A stretch of 64,000 nt of DNA from Novosphingobium resinovorum (GTDB lineage Bacteria > Pseudomonadota > Alphaproteobacteria > Sphingomonadales > Sphingomonadaceae), in the NCBI RefSeq assembly GCF_027922145.1, contig NZ_BSFC01000044.1, positions 186,001 through 250,000 on the forward strand. The letters run 5' to 3'. Shown piece after piece: positions 38,939 to 47,867 of the stretch. Numbering within the stretch: position 1 is the stretch's first letter; the number at the start of each line of letters is the position of its first letter. The notes under the pieces are model-generated. The model saw only the letters and a program-made list of their open reading frames with translations. It searched no databases and was not told the DNA's origin. A program made the translations under genes and the position numbers.

Positions 38939-39001
38939 CAGGGGGCGAGGGTCTATCTGAAGGCCGCTCTCGCTCCCGAAACCCTCGCTAAGGATTCTCC
39001 C

Positions 39002-41086
39002 ATGGCACGCAGCCATCCGCTGAATATGTACCGTAACATCGGTATCATGGCGCACATCGACGCTGGCAAGACCACGACGACCGAGCGCATCCTCTACTAC
39101 ACCGGCAAGTCCTACAAGATCGGCGAAGTCCACGACGGCGCTGCGACCATGGACTGGATGGAGCAGGAGCAGGAACGCGGCATCACGATCACCTCGGCTG
39201 CCACCACCTGCTTCTGGACCGCAGAGGGCCAGGAATACCGCATCAACATCATCGACACCCCGGGCCACGTCGACTTCACCATCGAAGTCGAACGCTCGCT
39301 GCGCGTGCTCGACGGTGCGGTGGCATGCTTCGACGGCGTTGCCGGCGTGGAGCCGCAGTCGGAAACCGTATGGCGCCAGGCCGACAAGTACGGCGTCCCC
39401 CGCATGTGCTTCATCAATAAGTTGGACCGTACCGGCGCGAACTTCAAGTATTGCGTCCAGTCGATCATCGATCGTCTTGGTGCTACTCCGGCCGTGCTTT
39501 ACATTCCTATTGGTCTGGAAGCCGACCTCAAGGGTCTCGTTGACTTGGTGCACAACCGCGCGATCGTCTGGAAGGACGAGTCGCTTGGTGCCGAATTCTT
39601 CTACGAAGAGATTCCGGCCGAGCTGGCTGACGAAGCCGCCGAGTACCGCATGAAGCTCATCGAACTCGCCGTCGAGCAGGACGACGAGGCGATGGAAGCG
39701 TACCTCGAAGGCAACGAGCCCGACGTCGCGACGCTCAAGAAGCTGATCCGCAAGGGTACGCTGGGCCATGCGTTCGTGCCGGTCGTCTGCGGTTCGGCGT
39801 TCAAGAACAAGGGCGTTCAGCCCCTGCTCGACGCCGTCGTCGATTACCTGCCTTCGCCGCTCGACATCGAAGACGTCCAAGGCGTCAAGGTCGACAGCGA
39901 CGAGCCTGACAGCCGCCCGCCGGCCGACGACGCGCCGTTCTCGGCTCTCGCGTTCAAGGTCATGAACGACCCGTTCGTGGGCTCGCTCACCTTCGCTCGC
40001 ATCTATTCGGGTACGCTCTCGAAGGGCACGTACCTGAACTCGGTGAAGCAGAAGAAGGAAAAGGTCGGCCGTATCCTCGAGATGCACGCCAACGAGCGTA
40101 AGGACATCGACGAGGCCTTCGCGGGCGACATCGTTGCTCTTGCCGGCATGAAGGAAACCACCACGGGCGACACGCTCTGCGCCGAACGCGCGCCGATCGT
40201 TCTCGAACGCATGGAATTCCCCGAGCCGGTCATCGAGCTGTCGGTGGAGCCCAAGACCAAGGCCGACCAGGAGAAGATGGGCATCGCGCTCAACCGTCTC
40301 TCGGCCGAGGATCCCTCGTTCCGCGTCTCGACCGACCACGAGTCGGGCCAGACCATCATCAAGGGCATGGGCGAACTTCACCTGGACATCATCGTCGACC
40401 GTATGCGTCGCGAGTTCAAGGTTGAGGCGAACGTCGGTGCGCCGCAGGTGGCTTACCGCGAATACCTCGGCAAGGCTGTGGACGTGGATTACACCCACAA
40501 GAAGCAGTCGGGCGGTACGGGTCAGTTCGGCCGCGTGAAGGTCAAGGTCACGCCGGGCGAGCGCGGTGCGGGCATCACCTTCAAGGACGAGATCAAGGGC
40601 GGTAACATTCCGAAGGAATATATCCCCGCGATCGAAAAGGGCATGCGCGAAACCGCTGCCTCGGGCTCGCTGGTCGGCTTCCCGATCATCGACTTCGAAA
40701 TCGTCCTTTACGACGGTTCGTACCACGACGTCGACTCGAGCGCCCTGGCGTTCGAAATCGCCGGTCGCGGTGCCATGCGTGAAGTCGCCCAGAAGGCCGG
40801 CATCAAGCTGCTTGAGCCGATCATGAAGGTCGAGGTCGTGACCCCGGAAGAGTTCATGGGCGACGTCATCGGCGACCTCAACTCGCGTCGTGGCCAGATC
40901 CAGGGCACCGACAGCCGTGGTAACGCACAGGTCGTGGAGGCGAACACGCCGCTCGCGAACATGTTCGGCTACGTGAACTCGCTGCGCTCCTTCACCCAGG
41001 GCCGCGCGAACTACTCGATGATCTTCTCCCACTATGACGAAGTCCCGGCGAACGTCGCGGCCGAAGTCAAGGAGAAGCTCGCCTAA
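39002..41086 (+). CDS. fusA: Elongation factor G
   Basis: 694-residue translational GTPase that moves tRNA and mRNA after peptide bond formation. G1 AHIDAGKTTTTE, G3 DTPGHVDFT, G4 NKLD, plus domains II-V ending in SLRSFTQGRANYSMIFSHYD are intact and of normal length. Third gene of the str operon, but separated from rpsG by a strong terminator-like hairpin, so it may have its own promoter. Codon use is strongly biased to C/G-ending codons with some T, as expected of a highly expressed gene. Confidence 0.98.
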   Translation: MARSHPLNMYRNIGIMAHIDAGKTTTTERILYYTGKSYKIGEVHDGAATMDWMEQEQERGITITSAATTCFWTAEGQEYRINIIDTPGHVDFTIEVERSLRVLDGAVACFDGVAGVEPQSETVWRQADKYGVPRMCFINKLDRTGANFKYCVQSIIDRLGATPAVLYIPIGLEADLKGLVDLVHNRAIVWKDESLGAEFFYEEIPAELADEAAEYRMKLIELAVEQDDEAMEAYLEGNEPDVATLKKLIRKGTLGHAFVPVVCGSAFKNKGVQPLLDAVVDYLPSPLDIEDVQGVKVDSDEPDSRPPADDAPFSALAFKVMNDPFVGSLTFARIYSGTLSKGTYLNSVKQKKEKVGRILEMHANERKDIDEAFAGDIVALAGMKETTTGDTLCAERAPIVLERMEFPEPVIELSVEPKTKADQEKMGIALNRLSAEDPSFRVSTDHESGQTIIKGMGELHLDIIVDRMRREFKVEANVGAPQVAYREYLGKAVDVDYTHKKQSGGTGQFGRVKVKVTPGERGAGITFKDEIKGGNIPKEYIPAIEKGMRETAASGSLVGFPIIDFEIVLYDGSYHDVDSSALAFEIAGRGAMREVAQKAGIKLLEPIMKVEVVTPEEFMGDVIGDLNSRRGQIQGTDSRGNAQVVEANTPLANMFGYVNSLRSFTQGRANYSMIFSHYDEVPANVAAEVKEKLA

Positions 41087-41111
41087 GGGCGGGCGGGATC
41101 AAGCATACTCT

Positions 41112-41140
41112 TGCCTGACGGCAGGATTGGTTATAGGGGC
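41112..41140 (+). promoter_or_regulatory. Possible promoter between fusA and tuf
   Basis: TTGCCT at 41112-41117, followed 15-16 nt later by TATAGG. The spacing is short, and a small dyad (TGCCTGACGGCA) overlaps the -35, so this is a tentative call for a tuf promoter. Confidence 0.3.
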
Positions 41141-41211
41141 GGCGCCTGCATCCGCGGGCTCCGCTCCGATACCCCGCAGATTCGAAATCAAGACGAAAGA
41201 AGGTTTGAAAG

Positions 41212-42402
41212 ATGGCCAAGGCTAAATTTGAGCGGAACAAGCCGCACTGCAACATCGGCACCATCGGTCACGTCGACCACGGCAAGACCACGCTGACCGC
41301 TGCGATCACCAAGGTGATGGCTGAAGCGTTCGGCGGCACCGCCGTCGACTTCGCCAACATCGACAAGGCTCCGGAAGAGCGCGAGCGCGGCATCACCATC
41401 TCGACCGCCCACGTCGAGTACGAGACCGACGCCCGCCACTACGCGCACGTCGACTGCCCGGGTCACGCTGACTACGTCAAGAACATGATCACCGGTGCCG
41501 CCCAGATGGACGGCGCGATCCTCGTCGTGAACGCTGCTGACGGCCCGATGCCGCAGACCCGCGAGCACATCCTGCTCGCTCGCCAGGTCGGCGTGCCGCA
41601 GCTGGTCGTGTACATGAACAAGGTCGACCAGGTCGACGACGAAGAACTGCTTGAGCTGGTCGAACTCGAAGTTCGCGAACTGCTCTCGTCGTACGACTTC
41701 GACGGCGACAACATCCCCGTCGTCAAGGGTTCGGCTCTGGCCGCTCTCGAAGGCCGCGACGACAACATCGGCAAGGAATCGATCCTTGAGCTGATGAAGG
41801 CCGTCGACGACTTCATCCCGCAGCCGCCCCGCCCGACCGACAAGCCCTTCCTGATGCCCGTCGAAGACGTGTTCTCGATCTCGGGCCGTGGTACGGTTGT
41901 GACCGGCCGCGTCGAGACCGGCATCGTCAAGGTTGGTGAGGAAGTCGAAGTCGTCGGCATCCGCAACACCCAGAAGACCACCGTCACCGGCGTCGAAATG
42001 TTCCGCAAGCTGCTCGACCAGGGTGAAGCCGGCGACAACATCGGTGCACTGGTTCGCGGTCTGAAGCGTGAAGACGTCGAGCGCGGCCAGGTTCTGGCCA
42101 AGCCGGGCACCGTGACCCCGCACACCGAGTTCTCGGCAGAAGTCTACGTTCTGTCGAAGGACGAAGGCGGTCGTCACACCCCGTTCTTCGCGAACTACCG
42201 TCCGCAGTTCTACTTCCGCACCACCGACGTGACCGGCGAAGTGATCCTCCCCGAGGGCACCGAGATGGTCATGCCGGGCGACAACGTCTCGCTGTCGGTC
42301 AAGCTGATCGCTCCGATCGCCATGGACGAAGGTCTGCGCTTCGCAATCCGCGAAGGCGGCCGCACCGTCGGCTCGGGCGTCGTTGCCTCGATCACGAAGT
42401 AA
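41212..42402 (+). CDS. tuf: Elongation factor Tu
   Basis: 396 residues, standard length; delivers aminoacyl-tRNA to the ribosome. GTPase motifs GHVDHGKTTL, DCPGHADYV and NKVDQVDD are intact, and the C-terminal barrel ends in GGRTVGSGVVASITK. Only one copy is visible in this window. Last gene of the str operon; followed by a strong terminator and then a repeat. Confidence 0.98.
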   Translation: MAKAKFERNKPHCNIGTIGHVDHGKTTLTAAITKVMAEAFGGTAVDFANIDKAPEERERGITISTAHVEYETDARHYAHVDCPGHADYVKNMITGAAQMDGAILVVNAADGPMPQTREHILLARQVGVPQLVVYMNKVDQVDDEELLELVELEVRELLSSYDFDGDNIPVVKGSALAALEGRDDNIGKESILELMKAVDDFIPQPPRPTDKPFLMPVEDVFSISGRGTVVTGRVETGIVKVGEEVEVVGIRNTQKTTVTGVEMFRKLLDQGEAGDNIGALVRGLKREDVERGQVLAKPGTVTPHTEFSAEVYVLSKDEGGRHTPFFANYRPQFYFRTTDVTGEVILPEGTEMVMPGDNVSLSVKLIAPIAMDEGLRFAIREGGRTVGSGVVASITK

Positions 42403-42436
42403 TTCGTCGATCGGCCAACAACGGCTGAAGTGATTG

Positions 42437-42468
42437 GCCCGGCGTCTCGAAAGAGACGCCGGGCTTTT
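42437..42468 (+). terminator. Intrinsic terminator after tuf
   Basis: CCCGGCGTCTC-GAAA-GAGACGCCGGG: perfect 11-bp stem, GAAA loop, then CTTTT. Ends the str operon and isolates it from the S10 operon. Confidence 0.95.
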
Positions 42469-42491
42469 CGCGTTTATGGGATGCTTCGTCT

Positions 42492-42568
42492 CGTCATTGC
42501 GAGCGTAGCGAAGCAATCCAGGGCGGTGCAGCACTGCCCTGGATTGCTTCGCTACGCTCGCAATGACG
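42492..42568. repeat. 77-bp palindromic repeat, family A copy 4
   Basis: Outer arms CGTCATTGCGAGCGTAGCG / CGCTACGCTCGCAATGACG, perfect over the first 30 bases. Same length as the other three copies. Confidence 0.92.
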
Positions 42569-42596
42569 GAAGGGGAGGGCGTTCAGACGGTGCGGC

Positions 42597-43097
42597 TCAG
42601 GGCTGCCGCAGTTCGCCCCGTGCGATCTTCCACGCATCCGACCCCTTGGGCGCCTCGGGAATGGACTTCAGGTCGATGTAATAGACGGGCTCCGGCACTT
42701 TGCCGAATGGTATGGTGATGCACGGGCCGAGGCAGCCCGGGAGGTTCCACAGGTCCGGCGGATGCAGCGCCCCTGTGCGCGTGCTCTCGTCGACGGATTT
42801 CGATGCGGGAACCCGCTCGCTGGAGCCGTCGCCGCCGTGGGAGCAGACGACGATCGTGCCGTCGTTGCCTCCATTGCTGGCGCGGGCTGCGTCGCGGCAG
42901 GCATCGTCTATCGGGCCGCCCCTTGGGTCGGGTATGTCGACGTGGGCCGTGAGAACGTCGGTGTCGTCGAGATCGATGGGAATTTCGCTTCCGGTGGGGC
43001 CGTAGGCAGAGCCTGCGGCGGCAGCGGGCGCGGAAGCAAGGCAAGCGAGGGTCAGCGCGGCAAGCACGCTGGAAATTGTCGTGGTAGTGGAGGGCAT
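42597..43097 (-). CDS. Hypothetical secreted protein inserted between tuf and rpsJ
   Basis: 166 residues with a Sec signal peptide (VLAALTLACLASAPAAAAGS). The mature part holds three or four Cys that could form disulfides (DDACRDAAR, GTIVVCSHGG, LPGCLGPC) and a Pro-rich IPFGKVPEPVYYIDLKSIPE segment near the C-terminus. The NGGNDGTIVVC stretch resembles small sphingomonad proteins of unknown role. It runs against the ribosomal operons, an uncommon interruption of this cluster. No function assigned. Confidence 0.65.
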   Translation of the reverse strand: MPSTTTTISSVLAALTLACLASAPAAAAGSAYGPTGSEIPIDLDDTDVLTAHVDIPDPRGGPIDDACRDAARASNGGNDGTIVVCSHGGDGSSERVPASKSVDESTRTGALHPPDLWNLPGCLGPCITIPFGKVPEPVYYIDLKSIPEAPKGSDAWKIARGELRQP

Positions 43098-43222
43098 TGG
43101 CAGCGGCTTCTGTTAGGCGTCGCGATGCCAACCTAGGGAGTGCATCGGGCGCAGGGAAGGGCCGATGCGACGAACCGCGCTTCGTGCCGCCGAAAACCTG
43201 CCGATCCGCGTAAAATCAGGGC

Positions 43223-43251
43223 TTGCCCGACTCGCCCTTCACGTGTAGGGG
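43223..43251 (+). promoter_or_regulatory. Candidate promoter of the S10 operon
   Basis: TTGCCC at 43223-43228, 17 nt, TAGGGG at 43246-43251, 60 bp before the rpsJ start. The -35 is good and the -10 weak. Confidence 0.4.
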
Positions 43252-43310
43252 CGCGGTTCGAATTTGACGGGACCTCGTGTCCTATGGCTCTTTCTCATCG
43301 GTAGTAGGTA

Positions 43311-43622
43311 ATGGAAGCTCAGAACATCCGTATCCGCCTGAAGGCGTTTGACCATCGCGTGCTCGACCAGGCTACTGGCGAAATCGCTGACACGGCCCGC
43401 CGCACCGGCGCTCTGATTCGTGGCCCCATTCCGCTGCCGACCAAGATCGAGAAGTTCACGGTCAACCGTGGTCCGCACATCGACAAGAAGTCGCGTGAGC
43501 AGTTCGAAGTCCGCACCTACAAGCGTCTGCTTGATATCGTGCAGCCGAACGCCGCTACCGTTGACGCGCTGATGAAGCTGGACCTCGCGGCCGGCGTGAA
43601 CGTCGAGATCAAGCTGGCCTGA
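43311..43622 (+). CDS. rpsJ: 30S ribosomal protein S10
   Basis: 103 residues, standard length: MEAQNIRIRLKAFDHRVLDQ and GPIPLPTKIEKFTVNRGPH are typical. S10 is a 30S head protein and also the NusE component of antitermination complexes. First gene of the S10 operon. The following 334-bp spacer before rplC is long for this operon and strongly structured. Confidence 0.98.
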   Translation: MEAQNIRIRLKAFDHRVLDQATGEIADTARRTGALIRGPIPLPTKIEKFTVNRGPHIDKKSREQFEVRTYKRLLDIVQPNAATVDALMKLDLAAGVNVEIKLA

Positions 43623-43956
43623 AGCCGGTTTAACGGGGTGATCTGAAGAGGTCGCCCCGATGGTCCTTTCCGATCGGACCCTAACTAGATCGAGGACTAT
43701 CTTGTCGGCTTCGCTAGCCGGCTTTGCGGGGAGAAACCCGCAGAGACAGCGCCCTGAGGGAAAAGCCCGAAGGGACACAAGGGATACCTCCGGCGACGCC
43801 TTCGGGTTTCGTTCGGGAATGCGTCCCCCGTCTCGCTTCCGTCAGTCCTTCGGGGCTTGCAGGGAGCACCTGACCCGGACGGGGTTCGTATCACACACAG
43901 GGTTGGACATGCGTGCGGGGGATGGTCCTGCGTACGCCTCTGTAAGGAGTAAGGTC
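43623..43956 (+). promoter_or_regulatory. Long structured leader between rpsJ and rplC
   Basis: No gene in this 334-bp spacer. In order it contains GTCGGCT-TCGCT-AGCCGGC (43704-43722), TGCGGG-GAGAAA-CCCGCA (43725-43742), the CCCTGAGGG segment near 43752, and several more GC-rich dyads before AAGGAG and the rplC start. The frame is open through much of it, but the translation is low-complexity Arg/Ser without family resemblance. A cis-acting regulatory RNA is the simplest reading. Confidence 0.45.
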
Positions 43957-44712
43957 ATGCGTACCGGCGTGATCGCAAAGAAAGTCGGGATGACCCGCCT
44001 GTTCCAGGAGGACGGTCGCCACGTGCCCGTCACCGTCCTGGCGCTGGAGGATTGCCAGGTCGTCTCAGTCCGTACCGAAGAACGTGACGGCTACGTCGCC
44101 GTTCAGCTCGGTGCCGGCGAAGCGAAGCAGAAGAACGTTGCCAAGCCGCAGCGCGAACACTTCGCCAAGGCTCAGGTTCCCCTCAAGATGCGCGTCGCGG
44201 AATTCCGCGTCGCCGACGATGCCCTCCTCGAGGTTGGCGCGACGATTGCGGCTTCGCACTTCGTCCCGGGCCAGCTCGTCGACGTGGGCGGCCACACCCA
44301 GGGTAAGGGCTTCCAGGGCGCTATGAAGCGCTGGGGCTTCGGCGGTATGCGCGCCACCCACGGTGTGTCGATCTCGCACCGTGCGCACGGTTCGACGGGT
44401 AACCGTCAGGATCCGGGCAAGGTGTTCAAGAACAAGAAGATGGCCGGCCACATGGGCGACCGTCAGCGCACCCAGCAGAACCTCGAAGTCGTCCGCGTGG
44501 ACGATGAGCGCGGCCTGATCTTCGTCAAGGGCTCGGTCCCGGGCGCGAAGAACTCGTGGCTGACCGTTGCGGACGCCGTCAAGGTCGACCGTCACGGCGA
44601 GGCTCCGTACCCCGCCGGCATCAAGTCGGTTGGCAACACCAACGACACGGCCGCTGCCGACACGCCTGCTGAAACCGCGGCGCCCGAAGCGACCGAAGGC
44701 CAGGAGGGCTAA
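43957..44712 (+). CDS. rplC: 50S ribosomal protein L3
   Basis: 251 residues; about 40 longer than E. coli L3 because of a C-terminal Ala/Glu/Thr-rich tail (DTAAADTPAETAAPEATEGQ). The core (MRTGVIAKKVGMTRLFQEDG, GVSISHRAHGSTGNRQDPGK with the Gln modified by PrmB in other bacteria, MAGHMG) is normal. Start at the ATG 7 nt after AAGGAG; the upstream open frame is leader sequence. The last codons are 2 bp from rplD. Confidence 0.97.
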   Translation: MRTGVIAKKVGMTRLFQEDGRHVPVTVLALEDCQVVSVRTEERDGYVAVQLGAGEAKQKNVAKPQREHFAKAQVPLKMRVAEFRVADDALLEVGATIAASHFVPGQLVDVGGHTQGKGFQGAMKRWGFGGMRATHGVSISHRAHGSTGNRQDPGKVFKNKKMAGHMGDRQRTQQNLEVVRVDDERGLIFVKGSVPGAKNSWLTVADAVKVDRHGEAPYPAGIKSVGNTNDTAAADTPAETAAPEATEGQEG

Positions 44713-44714
44713 TC

Positions 44715-45341
44715 ATGAAGGTTCAGGTCCTCAACATCGACGGTTCGACCGCCAACGGCGACATCGAGCTTTCGGACGACGTGTTCGGCCTCGAGCCGCG
44801 CGCGGACATCCTGCACCGCGTCGTCACCTGGCAGCTCGAGAACCGTCGCGGCATCGCCCGTGCGACCCGCGAGCGTTCGGAAGTCGCGCGCACCGGCAAG
44901 AAGTTCGGCAACCAGAAGGGCGGTGGTACCGCTCGTCACGGCGACCGCGCTGCTCCGGTGTTCATCGGCGGTGGTAAGGCTCACGGTGCCCGTCGCCGCG
45001 AGTTCAACATCTCGCTCAACAAGAAGATCCGTGCGCTCGGTCTGAAGATGGCCCTCTCGGCCAAGGCTCAGAACGGCCTCGTGATCGTCGACTCGCTCGA
45101 CGTCGCCGACGCCAAGACCAAGGCTCTGGCCGGTCAGCTCGCCAAGGCGAACTTCGGCAAGAAGGTTCTCGTCATGGACGGCGATCAGGTCAACGAGGGC
45201 TTCGCCCTGGCGGCCCGCAACATCGTCGGCGTGAACGTTCTCCCGGCTGTCGGCGCGAACGTCTACGACATCCTGAAGCATGATACGCTGGTGCTGACGC
45301 GCGCCGCTGTCGAGAAGCTGGAGGCGCGTTTCAATGGCTAA
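44715..45341 (+). CDS. rplD: 50S ribosomal protein L4
   Basis: 208 residues, normal length. The extended loop with KKFGNQKGGGTARHGDRAAP reaches into the peptide exit tunnel. In E. coli L4 regulates the S10 operon. Overlaps rplW by 8 bp. Confidence 0.97.
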   Translation: MKVQVLNIDGSTANGDIELSDDVFGLEPRADILHRVVTWQLENRRGIARATRERSEVARTGKKFGNQKGGGTARHGDRAAPVFIGGGKAHGARRREFNISLNKKIRALGLKMALSAKAQNGLVIVDSLDVADAKTKALAGQLAKANFGKKVLVMDGDQVNEGFALAARNIVGVNVLPAVGANVYDILKHDTLVLTRAAVEKLEARFNG

Positions 45342-45642
45342 GTCCGTCGACATTCGTCACTATGACGTGATCGTCGCCCCGCACATCACCGAGAAGTCGA
45401 CCCTGCTTTCCGAGCAGAACGCAGTCGTCTTCAAGGTGGCCGACAAGGCGACCAAGCCCGAGATCAAGGCTGCCGTCGAGGCAATCTTCGATGTCAAGGT
45501 GACCGGCGTGAACACGCTCGTCGTCAAGGGCAAGACCAAGCGCTGGCGCGGTAAGGCTTACCGTCGCAGCGACGTGAAGAAGGCGATCGTCACGCTGGCC
45601 GAAGGCCAGTCGATTGACATCACCGAAGGCGCGCGGGGTTAA
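45334..45642 (+). CDS. rplW: 50S ribosomal protein L23
   Basis: 102 residues; sits at the tunnel exit and docks trigger factor and SRP. VIVAPHITEKSTLLSEQNAV and GKTKRWRGKAYRRSDVKKAI are typical. Overlaps rplD and is 6 bp from rplB. Confidence 0.97.
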   Translation: MAKSVDIRHYDVIVAPHITEKSTLLSEQNAVVFKVADKATKPEIKAAVEAIFDVKVTGVNTLVVKGKTKRWRGKAYRRSDVKKAIVTLAEGQSIDITEGARG

Positions 45643-45648
45643 TTTCCG

Positions 45649-46485
45649 ATGGCACTCAAGCATTACAACCCGACCAGCCCCGCACGCCGCGGCCTGGTCC
45701 TCGTCGACAAGTCGTCGCTCTGGAAGGGCAAGCCCCTCAAGGCGCTGACCGAAGGCAAGAGCAAGACCGGCGGCCGCAACAACAAGGGTCACGTGACCTC
45801 GCGCGGCATCGCTGGCGGCCACAAGCAGAAGTACCGCTTCATCGACTTCAAGCGTCGCAAGTGGGACATGGAAGCCACCGTGGAGCGGATCGAGTACGAT
45901 CCCAACCGCACCGCGTTCATCGCGCTGGTGAAGTACACGGACGGCGAACTGACCTACATCATCGCGCCGCAGCGTCTGGCAGTCGGTGACGTCATCGTCG
46001 CCGGCGAGAAGACCGACGTGAAGCCGGGCAACGCCATGCTTCTGTCGCAGATGCCGGTCGGCACGATCTGCCACAACGTCGAGATGAAGCCCGAAAAGGG
46101 CGGCCAGATCGCACGTTCGGCAGGGACCTATGTCCAGGTCGTCGGTCGTGACCGCGGCATGGTCATCGTCCGCCTGAACTCGGGCGAGCAGCGCTACCTG
46201 CGCGGCGATTGCATGGGCACGGTTGGCGCGGTCTCGAACCCCGACAACTCGAACCAGACCCTCGCCAAGGCCGGTCGCGGTCGCTGGCTGGGCCGTCGTC
46301 CGCTTACCCGCGGCGTCGCCAAGAACCCGGTCGACCACCCGCACGGTGGTGGTGAAGGCCGTACCTCGGGTGGTCGTCACCCGGTTACGCCCTGGGGCAA
46401 GCCGACCAAGGGTGCCCGCACCCGCAACAACAAGCAGACGGACAAGCTCATCATCCGTTCGCGTCACGCCAAGAAGAAGAGGTAA
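45649..46485 (+). CDS. rplB: 50S ribosomal protein L2
   Basis: 278 residues, standard length; organises the peptidyl transferase centre. The conserved His-containing VDHPHGGGEGRTSGGRHPVT segment near the C-terminus is intact, followed by the basic tail SRHAKKKR. Confidence 0.98.
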   Translation: MALKHYNPTSPARRGLVLVDKSSLWKGKPLKALTEGKSKTGGRNNKGHVTSRGIAGGHKQKYRFIDFKRRKWDMEATVERIEYDPNRTAFIALVKYTDGELTYIIAPQRLAVGDVIVAGEKTDVKPGNAMLLSQMPVGTICHNVEMKPEKGGQIARSAGTYVQVVGRDRGMVIVRLNSGEQRYLRGDCMGTVGAVSNPDNSNQTLAKAGRGRWLGRRPLTRGVAKNPVDHPHGGGEGRTSGGRHPVTPWGKPTKGARTRNNKQTDKLIIRSRHAKKKR

Positions 46486-46491
46486 GTCACG

Positions 46492-46773
46492 ATGGCACGT
46501 TCCGTCTGGAAAGGCCCCTTCGTCGACCTCTACCTTCTCAAGAAGGCCGAAGTCGCGCAGGATGCCGGCAGCCGCGCTGGTCCGATCAAGACCTGGTCGC
46601 GTCGCTCCACCATTCTCCCGCAGTTCGTTGGTCTCACCTTCCAGGTGTACAACGGGCACAAGTTCATTCCCGTTGCGGTCAACGAGGACATGGTCGGTCA
46701 CAAGCTGGGTGAGTTCGCTCCCACCCGCTCGTTCCCCGGCCACGCCGCCGACAAGAAGGGCAAGCGCAAGTGA
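46492..46773 (+). CDS. rpsS: 30S ribosomal protein S19
   Basis: 93 residues, normal length. MARSVWKGPFVDLYLLKKAE and KTWSRRSTILPQFVGLTFQV are typical. The stop codon overlaps the GTG start of rplV (GTGA), so the two are translationally coupled. Confidence 0.98.
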   Translation: MARSVWKGPFVDLYLLKKAEVAQDAGSRAGPIKTWSRRSTILPQFVGLTFQVYNGHKFIPVAVNEDMVGHKLGEFAPTRSFPGHAADKKGKRK

Positions 46774-47147
46774 GCAAGCAAGCAGCACCCCGCCGCGTAG
46801 GTGACAAGGAAGCTCTTGCGGTCAACACGAACATTCGTGGTTCGGCCCAGAAGCTCAACCTTGTCGCCGCCCTGATCCGCGGCATGCGCGCGGAAGACGC
46901 GATGAACGTCCTGGCCTTCTCCAAGAAGGCCATGGCGGTCGACGCCCGCAAGGTTCTCGCCTCGGCGATCGCCAACGCGGAAAACAACCACAACCTCGAC
47001 GTCGACGCTCTCGTCGTCGCCGAGGCGTCGGTCGGCAAGTCGGTGACCATGAAGCGTTTCCACGCTCGTGGCCGCGGCAAGTCCACGCGCATCCTGAAGC
47101 CGTTTTCGCGCCTGCGGATCGTCGTTCGCGAAGTCGAGGAGGCCTGA
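46770..47147 (+). CDS. rplV: 50S ribosomal protein L22
   Basis: 125 residues, beginning with GTG that overlaps the rpsS stop codon. LNLVAALIRGMRAEDAMNVL and the tunnel loop MKRFHARGRGKSTRILKPFS are typical; the latter region is where macrolide-resistance changes occur. Confidence 0.97.
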   Translation: MSKQAAPRRVGDKEALAVNTNIRGSAQKLNLVAALIRGMRAEDAMNVLAFSKKAMAVDARKVLASAIANAENNHNLDVDALVVAEASVGKSVTMKRFHARGRGKSTRILKPFSRLRIVVREVEEA

Positions 47148-47150
47148 TCC

Positions 47151-47846
47151 ATGGGTCATAAGAGCAATCCGATCGGTCTGCGCCTGCAGATCAACCGTAC
47201 CTGGGACAGCCGTTGGTTCGCCGAAGGCCGGGACTACGGCAAGCTGCTTGAGGAAGACCTCAAGATCCGCAAGTTCATCATCGAGACCCTGCCGCAGGCT
47301 GCGATCTCGAAGGTGGTGATCGAGCGTCCGGCCAAGCTGTGCCGCATCTCGATCTTCGCTGCCCGTCCCGGTGTCATCATCGGCAAGAAGGGCGCGGACA
47401 TCGAGAAGCTGCGCAAGCAGCTGGCCGCGATGACCTCGAGCGAAGTGAAGCTGAACATCGTCGAAATCCGCAAGCCGGAAGTCGATGCCAAGCTGATCGC
47501 CCAGGGTATCGCCGACCAGCTGATCCGCCGCGTGGCGTTCCGCCGTGCGATGAAGCGCGCGATGCAGTCCGCCATGCGTCTGGGTGCCGAAGGCATCAAG
47601 ATCATGTGCGGTGGCCGTCTCGGCGGCGCTGAAATCGCCCGTCTGGAGCAGTACCGCGAAGGTCGCGTTCCGCTTCACACGCTGCGTGCGAACATCGACT
47701 ATGCCGCTGCCGAGGCGCTGACCGCCTACGGTATCATCGGCATCAAGGTGTGGGTCTTCAAGGGCGAGATCCTTGGTCACGACCCGATGGCGCAGGATCG
47801 ACTGATGATGGAGGCTCAGACCTCCGGCGTCCGTCCGGCCCGCTGA
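47151..47846 (+). CDS. rpsC: 30S ribosomal protein S3
   Basis: 231 residues, normal length. MGHKSNPIGLRLQINRTWDS, the KH domain GVIIGKKGADIEKLRKQLA and the C-terminal IKVWVFKGEIL are all present. It lines the mRNA entry channel. Confidence 0.98.
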   Translation: MGHKSNPIGLRLQINRTWDSRWFAEGRDYGKLLEEDLKIRKFIIETLPQAAISKVVIERPAKLCRISIFAARPGVIIGKKGADIEKLRKQLAAMTSSEVKLNIVEIRKPEVDAKLIAQGIADQLIRRVAFRRAMKRAMQSAMRLGAEGIKIMCGGRLGGAEIARLEQYREGRVPLHTLRANIDYAAAEALTAYGIIGIKVWVFKGEILGHDPMAQDRLMMEAQTSGVRPAR

Positions 47847-47867
47847 GTCTAGGATAGAGTTAGCACC

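Noticed and set aside
38933..41032. 699-codon open frame antisense to fusA
   Set aside because: Exact shadow of the EF-G gene in high-GC DNA; translation is low-complexity Arg/Asp/His-rich with no family resemblance.
2929..42568. CRISPR array
   Set aside because: The repeated palindromes are kilobases apart, have no spacer-repeat periodicity, and there are no cas genes.
43660..43956. In-frame N-terminal extension of rplC
   Set aside because: Not conserved in L3, no ribosome site at its start, and the DNA is a hairpin-rich leader; the ATG at 43957 has AAGGAG 7 nt upstream.
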